Positions 12,915 to 23,300 of a DNA stretch of 64,000 bases are shown here, piece by piece. Each line of letters begins with the position of its first letter. Position 1 is the stretch's first letter. The position numbers and the translations under genes were made by a program. The notes beneath the pieces are model-generated. The model had not been told where the DNA came from and searched no databases. It saw only the letters and a list, made by a program, of their open reading frames with translations. The stretch covers positions 724,472 through 788,471 of the forward strand of contig VWZP01005656.1 of assembly GCA_013396995.1 (NCBI GenBank), read 5' to 3'. This DNA comes from Dicaeum eximium. Lineage: Eukaryota > Chordata > Aves > Passeriformes > Dicaeidae.

Positions 12915-13085
12915 ATCAGAAAATCATGGAATATCCTGAAGTTGGAAGGACCCACAAGGATCATCAAGTCCAACTTCTGGCCATGCACAGATACCCCAAC
13001 AACCCTACCCTGTACCTGAGAGCATGGTGCAAACACTCCTCAAGCTCTGGCAGGTTTGGGGCCATGAACACCTTTTTACTTCACT
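12915..13085 (-). mobile_element. CR1 LINE fragment
   Basis: It contains aaatcatggaatatcctgaa, gttggaaggacccacaagg and atcatcaagtccaacttctg in order, a diverged CR1 3' end read in reverse complement. Confidence 0.85.
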
Positions 13086-13807
13086 TCTGATTCCACTTCC
13101 CTCCTCTTTCTTCCCTCCATGAGCTCGGTCACTCACACCTCACAGGCTCCACTGCTCCAGGGAGCATCGCTATTCCAGCCCACGGATAGAATTTTGCAGA
13201 ACAAATGCATATTCCCCAAATATGTGCAATTTCCAGGTTCAAACACTCACCCCAGGGCTGTACAATCCCTACCACCCAAGTGCTTGTGATTAAAAACCCC
13301 CATGTGCACCAGGGTTCAAACCAAGCCCAGTTTGCATTTCCACCCCAGCCATTGTTCGGGCGTCGCTGTTTGAAGGGAACAGATGTCAGCTGTAAAATTT
13401 TACTGTAACATTTATTGTTTGCTCAGACAAAGTCACATCCATCGGCAATTTTGCTGAGATAAAGACAAAGAAATACAACAGAAACAACATTTTTGGGCGG
13501 AGGCTTGTTTAAACAGTACCTTGAGGGCAGGCCAACATGGTGTCCATCAGGCAGCTTTGTGCCAGCCAACATTGCGGGTGGGCAGCACTCACTGACCTGA
13601 GCACCACAGGTATCTTAGAGAGCATATCCTGCAACAAGGCTAAAAAGTTGTTTCAGAAACTAAAATCTGCAGCATGAACATCACTGTGTGCAAAGCAAAA
13701 CAGCTTCCAGCTCACAGCTTGCTGTCTTCATTCCAGTTCAGGGCAAGGGAAGAATTATAGCCCAAATGTTTCCATCCACCTGCCACAGACAAGCCTTCTG
13801 TCATGGC

Positions 13808-14035
13808 ATTGTGGAATAGATTGGGTTGGAAGTGACATTTAAAGGTAATTTAGTCCAACTCCCCTGCCATTAGCAGGGACATCTTCATCTAAATCAGGTT
13901 GCTCAAAGACCGCCCAGCGTGACCTTAAATGTTTTCTGGGATGGGGCATTACCTTCCTGGAAAACCTGTGTCAGTGTTTTATCACCCTCCCCATAAAAAA
14001 ATTCTTTCTTCCCTTTAAGCCTAGATCTAAAAAAC
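13808..14035 (-). mobile_element. CR1 LINE fragment
   Basis: The core gattgggttggaagtgacat is followed by tagtccaactcccctgccat and a caggttgctcaaagacc block, all CR1 3'-region landmarks in reverse complement. It is moderately diverged. Confidence 0.88.
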
Positions 14036-15056
14036 CAGGAAACTTTAATGTTTAGCAGGCTAAGATTTTTCTGCCTAAAAATATATCATACTTGACCAAC
14101 TGTATATTTGGAAAACATTGACAAGTTTTTGGGCACACAAGTCATTACTTAGTTCTTGTATGAATTGTAAACATCTACCTAGAGTATAAACATCACCAGG
14201 GATACTCAGGTTGGTAAAATCAGTTAGATGAAAAGAAGTTCCAATTGTGACCTGAATGGTTATGACCTAATGGTTATTTATGCACGTAGGTATGTGTTAG
14301 AACACTTTTAAGAAATCATCAGGAAATTTCAGTGAGGTTTGGACATCTTTTGTGAAGGGAGAAGGTGAAGAGCAAATAAAAGGGCAACTCTTCTGAAGAT
14401 AAGAAAAAGATGAGGGCAGGGTACTAACCTAGCAAATATTTTCACATATTTCCATTATAAATGGGCAATTGCCACAGGTGAGGGCTGAGCTTCTGTACAA
14501 GAGTTTGTGAGATCAAAGTACGTAAAGAATTAACACAGAAGTGTCACCTTATTACTTTACTAAACTGTAGTAACCGAAAATTCAAGCCCATGATTTTACC
14601 ATGACAACAAAAAATTCCCATGGCAAGACTTGTTCCTTTTGGTTACTGGAATTTTTAGTCTTCTAAACAAGATACACTTTCTCCTCTCAGATTCAGAATC
14701 AAATCAAAGGCTCTTCACATCTGATATGACAAAATTTGAATCAACTAATTCAAAGGAGTCTCCTACCCACAGCTATGATTCTGATCCAGCCAGGGCCTGA
14801 ACTGACACATCTATTTTGAATGACTCCAGCTGTGCAGCATTTCAGAGACAGCAGCACTGCCTCCTCAGGGGTTAATCCTCCTCTGTAAAACTCCTGCATA
14901 AGATTAAATAATAATTAAGATAAAATAATTAAGATAAAAGGGCTCAGATACATCTCTTTCAGTTGCAGCTCATGCAGATGTATAAACCACAAAGGATCCA
15001 GCACATGCGTCCCTGCGAATCCCAGTGGAGCCCAGACAGATCCAGGAGTGAATTAT

Positions 15057-15440
15057 GGACTGTCAGAATAGTTTGGGTTGGGAGAGACCTTAAAGCCCAT
15101 CCAGTTCCAACAGGGGCAGGGACACCTTCCATTGTCCCAGGTTGCTCCCAGCCCCATCCAGCCTGGCCTTGGGCCCTTCCAGGGATCCAGGGGCAGCCAC
15201 AGCTGCTCTGGGCACTCTGTGCCAGGGCCTCCCCACCCTCTGAGTAGAGAACTTTTGTCTCCAATCTAAATCTCTCTCTTCTAGTTTAAAAGCATTTGGC
15301 CTTGTCCTATCACTCTCTGTCTGGATAAAAAGTTGCTCTCCCTCTTTTTGATAAGGGCTGAAGGGGTTCTCATGTCTCCTTGGAGTCTTGTCTCCTCCAG
15401 GCTGAACCCCGGCCAGGTCCCAGCCTGGCTCCAGAGCAGA
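15057..15440 (-). mobile_element. CR1 LINE fragment in ASIP 5' flank
   Basis: It contains gtttgggttgggagagacct, ccaggttgctcccagcccca and the longer CR1 stretch through ctcctccaggctgaacccc. It is in minus orientation and ends only about 180 bases upstream of the TATA box at 15618. Confidence 0.9.
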
Positions 15441-15617
15441 GGTAAGCATCCTCATGGCACAGCTACAGCCACCAGTGCAAGCAGCCTCGATGCTCCCAGC
15501 ACTGATTTGTCACCTGAGCACAGCCTGGAGAGCAGACAATTCCAGAACTGATCCCAAGCCCTTGCAATTAGAAGCATAATAGTGACCATCTCCCAGGGAA
15601 GAGTGAGTGAGTGGGGC

Positions 15618-15624
15618 TATAAAA
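15618..15624 (+). promoter_or_regulatory. TATA box, candidate ASIP-proximal promoter
   Basis: The string ggggctataaaagcagg is a strong TATA context. A start about 30 bases downstream (~15648) would give a non-coding exon running to a consensus-like donor, cag|gtgaat, at 15966-15967. The coding exon has an acceptor ending at 16618. Avian ASIP is known to use several alternative non-coding first exons. Whether this one is used is inference. Confidence 0.35.
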
Positions 15625-16093
15625 GCAGGTGTAGAACAGACCTGGTGTAGCAGCAGTGACCATAAGGAAGCCCTCCCAAGGCAGAAACTCTATCTTTTAA
15701 CTCCCCAGTAGTGAAGTCATTACAACCAGATGAATGGCCCAAAACACTCGCTGTTTGTACTGCATTCAGCAGCTTTTCACTGACACAAAGTGACCCATAA
15801 ATCTGGAGACTGGCAATGCCTCTGAGGGACAAGGCTCCCATAACCCAGACACTGCAGAAAACTTTGCACATGGAAATAAAAACCAGCTTTGAAATACAAG
15901 AAAGTACAAGAAAACGAGTCCAGGCTGGTGGCACACTCTGTAGCCTGCAGGGACTGTCATCTCAGGTGAATGGCCACGCTCCACAGCTCGGGCACCTCCT
16001 TAAGTATCCCCAAATCCCAGACGTCGCCACATCTTGGAAGTTATTCAGCGCAAAACTCCAAGGCACATAAACACTTTACAGCACTGGCCTTTT

Positions 16094-16111
16094 ATAACTC
16101 ACATGAGTTAT
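16094..16111. promoter_or_regulatory. Palindrome around MITF/TFE-type E-box
   Basis: The sequence ataactcacatgagttat has two 8-base inverted arms around a 2-base centre. It contains tcacatga, the preferred M-box form of the MITF/TFE family E-box. It lies about 550 bases upstream of the ASIP start codon. Binding is not shown by sequence alone. Confidence 0.35.
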
Positions 16112-16657
16112 GGCTGTGGTTTATACGGGATTAGAGCAGCCACTTGGAGGTGTAATAAAACAAGATATTACTTGATTATTTATTTTTAAGACCGGAAAAT
16201 TAACAGGAAACACAATTTGTGGGGGATTAAGGGTTTAAATTGTCATGATTTTTCTATGTTTTCTAGCACTAATTTGTAGACAAGATTTCCTAGGAAAAAT
16301 CTGATTATGTGATTGAGTGTCTGCCCTTGGCCATATAATAATATTGTAAAGCTCAGCTGGGAGGACCTTCATATCTTATGGGAAATAAACCTTTTGAGAA
16401 AAGAATCAGGAAAGAATACCATCTCACGGAGTTGTATTTGAGATAGCATTTTTCCACTCTTACAACTACAATCTTAGGTATTCCAGTACAACAGGCAAGG
16501 TGCTGGAAATAAAATAATTGTCAGAGATTTGTTGCTAAAACTGCACAACAGCTTTAGCAGTGAGAGAAAACCATTGCTGAGATTCATATCCCTGCATCAC
16601 TTCTACAGGTTTTGACCAACTTTGGTTTTCATGACAATGGAATTTTTCCTCCCGACG

Positions 16658-16811
16658 ATGGCAAGAAAGATCCTCTTCCTCAGCCTCCTGCTCTGCTGCA
16701 GCCTGTTCAGGGCTGCTGATTTCCACTTGGTCATTGAGGAGAAGACAGAATGCAACCTGTCCAGGAGGAGCAAAATGGACCTCTCAGATCTTCCACCCAT
16801 CTCCATAGTAG
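16658..16811 (+). CDS. ASIP: ASIP coding exon 1
   Basis: It encodes residues 1-51 plus one base of codon 52: signal peptide, N-terminal domain with the C-N-L-S sequon, and the acidic/hydrophobic DLSDLPPISIV segment typical of agouti proteins. The donor is g|gtgagt. The acceptor upstream (ttctacag, ending 16618) leaves a short 5'UTR on the same exon. Confidence 0.93.
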
Positions 16812-19800
16812 GTGAGTAAAACTTGCCTTTTGCTGCCAAATGAACAAGATTTGCAGGAAACACTGCTGTTGATTATTCTGAATTATCTGGATAACTTTGC
16901 TTGGCTTCATAGGGTGCAGAACTGTGGTGGCTGCAGCACCCAAAAATGACAATGTGGTAAACCTCAGTTTAGAGGAAAAAAAAAGAAAAATGCAATCTAT
17001 TTCAGTCTTACAGGTTTCACTTCAGCTCACATTACACTAAAAGCCTTTTTATATTGAAGAGAAGTGGTTTTGTGCTAATATGGGAAATAACCTTGCTTTG
17101 AAAATCTTATGCATATGAGAAAAAAATAACAATGTGAGGGTTTTAAGGGTTTTCTCTTGTGGCAGAAAAATCAACAGTAATAACAGGTATTAATATAACC
17201 TCAGTTTACCTGGCCTTTAAACAGGGGAAGAAAAGAGCACTGCGAGGGAGAGCCAGGGGTCATTAATTTATCTGTCCAAGACAGAACCAACTCTATCCCT
17301 ACAGTTACTGGCAGATCACCGCCTGTCCTGTTTGGGAAGAGCCTCTTTAGGGTGATGCTTAAGTCTTTTCTTCACAAAATTCTTTACTCATGTCTGCAAT
17401 AACTTTTTCCATGTAATTTACACCAACTTCTCTCAAGAAACTCACGGGTGTTTGGAGATAATCAGCTACAGAACATTCATAACTGTGTCAAAATGCTAAT
17501 ATTTTTTTTAAAGCTTCTCATGTTTAGCTCCTTTCTGCAGGTTTTTAGGGCTTTAGTTTAAAGCACTCTGTTTCTTACCTTGTTTCCTGTATTTTCTCCA
17601 TGCTCTTGCTCAGGACAACATATCTTTAAGGAGAAACAGTTGCCCCACACATGCATTTCCAAAGGAATCTGAACTTTTGAATCCTGAGTTAACTCAGTGT
17701 TGTTTAACTGAGAGTTTAGCAAAGCTTGTGTGGTTCTGCAGCCTCCTAAGCTGTACCATTTTATGGTCCTTGTGGTCCTTGATGCCTTCACTCTCACAAT
17801 TCCAATAACTTTTTTACCCCAATTAAAATCAGAGCTATAAAATACAATCCCTTCAGCTGATTTCTCCATCTTCTCACAGAAGTGAGCCCATGCTTTTAAC
17901 AGGGCAGAGAGGCTGAGCTGTGACACTTTTCTCCCCACTGCTTCTTAGAGATGCATAACACTAACTTATAATGATACAAGATATATAAATGAAACACCCC
18001 AAACCAGCTCAAAATACTTGTTCTTCATTCTGCAACTCAGTAAATCCTAGCAATTAGTAAATATTCAAATATATAATGATAGAGGATCCTGGAAATGATA
18101 AGGAGCCACCATTCACCAGTGAGGATATGGATGTTTTTTTATCTCAATCATCCATTACATACAGGTAGTGCTTAGTACAAAACTCACACACCCAGAATAA
18201 AGGTCTCAAAAATACCACAATAGCTTGGTGAGCTGGGAGGTGTCTCACACTAACAGTCTTGCTGTGTTAGAGCCCGAAACAAGCCCCCGTTACGGAATTT
18301 ACACAGTTATAAATATCTAAAATTAGATATGGTGACAAATATATAGAGAGAGCAAAGTTACAGGCATGTGAATGAAACACCTTTGCTAGTAACATAATGT
18401 GAAATGAGGGGGGAGAAGGAACAAAGAGCTGCAGAATGAAAGATGCCATCACAGATGCAGAGTATATGCCAAATCAGCAGAGTTTTTGCTTGTGGAAAGC
18501 AGTGTACATTTGTTAATTCCTTCCAAAATTATGTATGTAGCACCATCTTTTAACAGAAGAAATTATGTAATTCTAAAGATTTTTCCTAGTTTTGTTTATA
18601 TGACCACTGTGCATGAGCCCCCCAATCTTTCTCACAGAGACCTGTAATTTTATTTCTCTGAAATAATTCATTGTTTGCATCTACCAAACAATGTGTAAAA
18701 AAATCCCTTCTAAAATACAAATATCAGTTGCTCTTCTGCTTTGCACAAGCAGCAGTGACAGAGTTCAGACACTCTGAATTGAGATGAACATCACTGCAAA
18801 ACATGCTGCAATGAGGTGGCAATGCAGGTTATCTGCCTCCTCTCATGCAAAAATAGAATTATCTCATCAAAATAACATTCTGTAAAACTGATTCCACATT
18901 TTGCTGTGCTATTCTCATTCAAGATTTAACTAGAAAATCCCAGAAAGTCAGCAGGAAAGAGGCAGAGAACAAGAAATCCTCCAAGGTAGGTGGTTGTTCA
19001 GAAAACTTTGTTGGATTAGAACAGTTTGTTACTTCTAGAGTTTCCCTCAGTGCATTCATTTGCAAGGCTTTTACTGTCATTCCCTGATTCAAATAACTTA
19101 CATATAATTTAAAGTTCTAAATGTTGTAAAAATGGAAGTGAAACAGTAACAGTGGAAAGAAAATTAGAAGCTGTGGCTGCCCCATCCCTGGCAGTGTCCA
19201 AGGCCAGGTTGAACGGGGCTTGCAGCAACCTGGGATAGGAGGTGTCCCTGCCATGGCAAGGGCTGGGATGAGATGGGCTTTAAAATCCCTTCCCATCCAA
19301 ACAATTCCATAACTCTGAGTTTCAGAGTGCACAGGGTGCCTGCAGCCACTGGGCTCCAGAGATCCCTCCCAGGACCCAGGCACATGCTGAGCAATCCAAA
19401 ATTTTCCACCTTTCCAAGTCCCCAGCCGAGAAGCTCCGCTCCTGGGGGAGATGAGAGGCCTTTTCCCACTCCCTGAACCGTGAGAGCAGGGGAGGATTCC
19501 TGCAGATGAGGCTCACCGGGCTCACAAGGTGGAGCACTGCCAAGTCACTCCCCTGCTCTCTCAGCGTCACACCTCAGCAAACAAGAGACTGACAGGGAGT
19601 TTTCACTCATCTGAAAAGCTGGGAGATCCAAACATAACACCTGAATTGGCTTTACTGATAACTTCACCATCTGAGTACAGTTTTGCACCCCTTTCTTCAC
19701 TGCTGCCATGCTCTTTCCTACAGACCCTTTCCAAAGCTCCATCCAGTCATGGTCAAAATGAGGTTTGTCCTTTTGTTCAGAAGGTTGGTCTCGAGCCACC

Positions 19801-20103
19801 CTTTCCCATTTCCCAGCCCCACCACACCTCTGCATGGCTAGCACAGCTCCCACTGCCACAGCTCATTCCCCCTGTTCACCACCCTCATTTCACCTGTCTA
19901 TGAATTCTTATGTTTTTATCTTCCAGAAAAATGCTAAACACAAGATATCTCCAATGCCAAGGCCCCCACCTGCTGCTAACTGTGTGCCAACCTTCAAAAC
20001 CTGCAAGCCACACTTGAATTCCTGCTGTCACTACTGTGCTCTGTGCAAATGTCGAATCTTCCAGACGATCTGCCAGTGCCTGATGTTAAACCCCAAGTGT
20101 TAA
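16658..20103 (+). CDS. ASIP: Agouti signalling protein (three coding exons)
   Basis: Coding exons join(16658-16811, 18924-18985, 19927-20103) give a 130-residue secreted protein, close to the 132 of human ASIP. Residues 1-20 are a signal peptide (MARK, hydrophobic core, cleavage near AA|D). Residues 33-35 form an N-glycosylation sequon (NLS). Residues 53-78 are the lysine/arginine-rich basic domain, followed by a proline-rich linker (81-87). Residues 91-130 hold the ten-cysteine agouti knot. ASIP antagonises the melanocortin-1 receptor on melanocytes and favours pheomelanin. All splice sites are GT-AG and phases match (1, 0). In-frame ATGs also lie at 16631 and 16637, and I prefer 16658 because it places the signal peptide normally. 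Oddities are R-I-F at 115-117 where mammals have R-F-F in the active loop, and an extra Cys32. AHCY follows in opposite orientation. Confidence 0.95.
16812..18923 (+). other. ASIP intron between coding exons 1 and 2
   Basis: Phase-1 intron with a gtgagt donor and an attctcattcaag acceptor. No repeat family or internal gene is recognised in it. Confidence 0.85.
18924..18985 (+). CDS. ASIP: ASIP coding exon 2
   Basis: A 62-base exon encoding residues 52-72, starting DLTRKSQKVSRKEAE and ending KKSSK: the basic domain implicated in attractin-dependent activity in mammals. The donor is aag|gtaggt. Size and phase match the short middle coding exon of mammalian ASIP. Confidence 0.93.
19165..19325 (+). 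mobile_element. CR1 LINE fragment in ASIP intron
   Basis: Plus-orientation CR1 3' end: ggcagtgtccaaggccagg, then tggcaagggctgggatgaga, then cccttcccatccaaacaatt. It sits between the last two ASIP coding exons. Confidence 0.88.
19927..20103 (+). CDS. ASIP: ASIP coding exon 3 (cysteine-knot domain)
   Basis: It encodes residues 73-130 and the TAA stop. All ten cysteines of the agouti fold are present with family spacing, including the CC pair at 105-106 and C-x-C at 112-114 and 121-123. The loop between C114 and C121 is R-I-F-Q-T-I. The acceptor is tatcttccag. Confidence 0.95.
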   Translation, partial: KNAKHKISPMPRPPPAANCVPTFKTCKPHLNSCCHYCALCKCRIFQTICQCLMLNPKC

Positions 20104-22212
20104 GCCAAGTCAGAAACACAACAAGCCCTCTGTCTTTCCTTACCTTCTCAAGTGGATATTTCAAATTGCCCCATGTGTATTGTAATCAAAATAGACAGCT
20201 CTGAAGTTTGAATTTTTCCCTCTTAAAATTTAATGGACAGTCTTTATTATGGGGTTAATGTTACCACAAGCTGGATGTTATTTCAAGGAGCAGACAATCA
20301 GGGAGATTGGCACCAATTAGGCATTTTTAGCAAAAGAGCTGTGTTTTATGATGAATTCTGGATTCCTGTGGGTTTGGGGTTTTATTTGAAGGGTCATATT
20401 AGTGCCAGTCTGCAGAACTGTCCGACCAGCATCACAAAACCCGCCCCTGTGGCACCCAAATGGGCACTAAAACAGGACTGGTTAGGCCAGTGAGGGACTT
20501 GGCTTTGCCCACAGGGACATCACCAGCCTTCAGCACAAAGTATCAGGCCAAAAATGTAGGGTTTGGAGTTAACTCCATTTTCACATATTCAACAAAAATC
20601 AGGACAAGAATTTATGTAGGTTATTCCACCTGAAAAGATGGACCCAAGGCTATAAGGACATTTTTTAGTAATTCTCAGCTAAGCATCCACCTTCAGGGGC
20701 TTTGGTCATTCTGCCAGGTGCCAGGCAGTACCTCCCAGGGACATACATATATACTTGAAACCTAAATGTATCAGTGCCTTGGAATATAAAAATCAGATTT
20801 TTTCTTTTACCCCAGCCACATCTGTGGTAATCAACTGTTCAGCCTTTCTTCTCCTGCTGCCAAGGACACTGCCTGTACAGAGCCCAAAAGCAAGAAGACA
20901 TCTGGGACTTTGAGGAAGAAAGGAAAGATCAGCAAAAGATGAATGTATATCCCACATGTACATATTGAAGCAAACCATTCCAAGCAATCAGTCCCCTTCT
21001 TTGCCCTTTCTTACTTCAGGAACTCCCAGAACCATCTCCAAGGCTAATTCAGGCAAGAATGTCCAAGTGCTGCAGCAGCCAGGAGGAAAAAATACATCAC
21101 ATGTCAAATCAACACTTGAAGGCTCAGAAAGAGATGGCTGAAGCTCAAGGCAGCAGATTTCTTTCTCTTGTTCTTGAAGCTCTTTGCCTTAAATTTGAGG
21201 TATCTAAGATGGCACAGAAGGAAACTCTCTCTTCCCAGGAGAGAAAGGAAGGAGCAGACCCAGAAAACATCCCTGACGCTGAAGACTTTTTATTTGCCAG
21301 ACTCCAGCTCTTGCTTTTTACCTTCTCTGTTCTCTACCTACAGTGCCTCTCCCCTGCTCCCTTACACTCTTTTTTCTTCTGTGCTACTTCCACGTTTTTA
21401 GCGTTTTCCCTTTATCCAACTGCTATTCTTGTTACCACAGGAGCATTCCAGGGCTAACCCACATCTCCCATGTTCTCTCCACCTGCCTGCACCAGGGTCC
21501 CTTCTAGTGCTCTTTAGCTTTCACAATCAGATTTTTTCTAGCCATGAATTTCTAATCCCAGTCAGGAATTTTATAATCCCCTGTGCAGGTCTAATTGAGA
21601 AAACAGTTGTTTACCAATGTATTTCTAAACACAGCTGAGGGCTATAAAAATCTTCAAGGCAGGAAAAGATTATACAGATGAGACTCCAAAGGGGCTCAAG
21701 CCATATAAAGGGTTGGGTTGTTTTTTTTAATTCTAATAATCAGTCTAAAGCCCAGAACTCAAAACTAAGGTCAGATATTGACAGAATTTCTTTTTTCATA
21801 CTAGAAATATATATATAGTTGTCAGATTAATCAAAGAAAGAACCCTAATGATGACAGAATGTAATTGTGTTTCTTATCTTTCATAAAGCACATCAATTGG
21901 CATGTCTGATATAAGCTTGAATTCTTGTAAATATATTTAAGTGTGTCTTTTAGCCAGATTTCTTGGCTCAAGAATCTGGAAGCCACTCATTATGAAAAAA
22001 GAGATGAGAAGGAAGAACAATACATTAAAATGGAATTCAGAATGTGGCTCCTTCTTTTACTAGGTAAAGATCTAGTTTCCATCAATTTTTTTCAAAATTC
22101 TCATAACTATGAGAATTCAACAAACTGTTGTTGATTTGATGCCTTAAGTTTTAGCTTTCATATTTTCCAGATTCTGTACTGCATTAGTAAATAACTCTGA
22201 ACTTCATTAAAG
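20104..22212. other. ASIP 3' flank, no further gene seen
   Basis: It contains the ASIP 3'UTR of unknown length. No canonical AATAAA lies within the first ~200 bases after the stop, so the cleavage site is not assigned. Longer chance frames (for example 20233-20493 and 21059-21457) resemble no known protein. Confidence 0.4.
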
Positions 22213-22572
22213 TGTCAGCAAGTTCTCCTCACAGCTCAGTCAGACAAAAAAATCCTTTTCCAGCCCCAGAACCAAGGACACCACTGCAGCTTCAGCCCCA
22301 AAAGTGCAATCAGCAGAGAATTGAGGAGAGCAAACTGGGAGGGTGGGACTGCATAACCTGCAGCTGGAATTGGACAATTAACCCCAACATGGAAATGGAC
22401 CAAAACTTATAAAATGTGAAAACTCGTGACCAGGAGTCATCTTGGGTGTGGCCAGGGCCGGGCTCTTGCACTGCCCAAGGTGTGTCCTGTGAGGGCCTTT
22501 TAATAAATCCCCACTTTATATCTTTAACTCTGTCCAGCCTCTGTTCCAGGTCACCTCACAAGCATCTGACTG
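22213..22572 (+). mobile_element. Solo LTR, family 'A', plus orientation
   Basis: It has a TATAAAA box at 22408-22414 and an AATAAA signal at 22502-22507, the normal LTR spacing. Blocks such as gctggaattggacaattaac, gagtcatcttgggtg and ctctgtccagcctctgttcc recur in the same order, on the opposite strand, at 29625-29985. That shows both are copies of one family. No internal viral sequence is seen. Confidence 0.7.
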
Positions 22573-22744
22573 GTATCACACTACTTCTTCTTTGGAAACA
22601 AGATCATTTCCATCCCAGGAAGTCCAGCTGGTCAGAAAAATTATATTTTGCCATGGTCAAGGGGAATGGGAGCAGACAGAAGGGAAGGAAGGAGAGCCAG
22701 AAATCCAACAAACAGCTGCTCTGGACTGCAGCTCCTACTCCAGC

Positions 22745-23300
22745 TTTGCAGAACCTCAGAATGGTTGAGGTCAGCAGGGACCTCTGGCAGCCATCCAACT
22801 GGACCTGCTTGCCCAGGACCATGTCCAGGCAGCTTTTGAACATCTGCAAGGAGAGAAACTTCACCACCTCCCTGGGCAACCTGTCCTGGTGCTCAGTCAC
22901 CCTCACTCACCATTAAAACCAGAAAAAGAAATGTTTCCTAATGTTTGACTCTCCAGTCTATCCCTGTCTCTCTCGCACTGGGGATGCCAAACTGGACACA
23001 GCAGTCCAGGGATGAGCTCCACAGTGATGGACAAGGAGGGATCCCCTCCTTGACCTGCTGGTGACAATACACCCAACATGGCCCAGGGCACAGTTCACCT
23101 TCTGGTGACTCTTGGTCAGCTTGGTGCTCCCCAGGTGCCCCAGGGCCTTTCCTGGCTCCCTTCTGTGTGTCCCTCCCTCAGAGTGTCCTGGGCTTGCTCC
23201 TCCCCAGGGACAGACATTGTGCTCCTCCTTGCTGAGCTGTCCAGCCTGGCTCGGTCCCTCTGGTCAGCAGCACATCCCTCGGGCACATCAGCCACTCCTC
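22745..23300 (-). mobile_element. CR1 LINE fragment
   Basis: It starts with cagaatggttgaggtcagca, then caactggacctgcttgccca, then aacctgtcctggtgctcag, followed by the more 5' CR1 region (ctggacacagcagtccaggg, caggtgccccagggcc). Minus orientation, over 500 bases. Confidence 0.87.

Noticed and set aside
21059..21457. 132-residue plus frame downstream of ASIP
   Set aside because: No resemblance to a known family, a low-complexity leucine/phenylalanine-rich tail, and no promoter or splice context.
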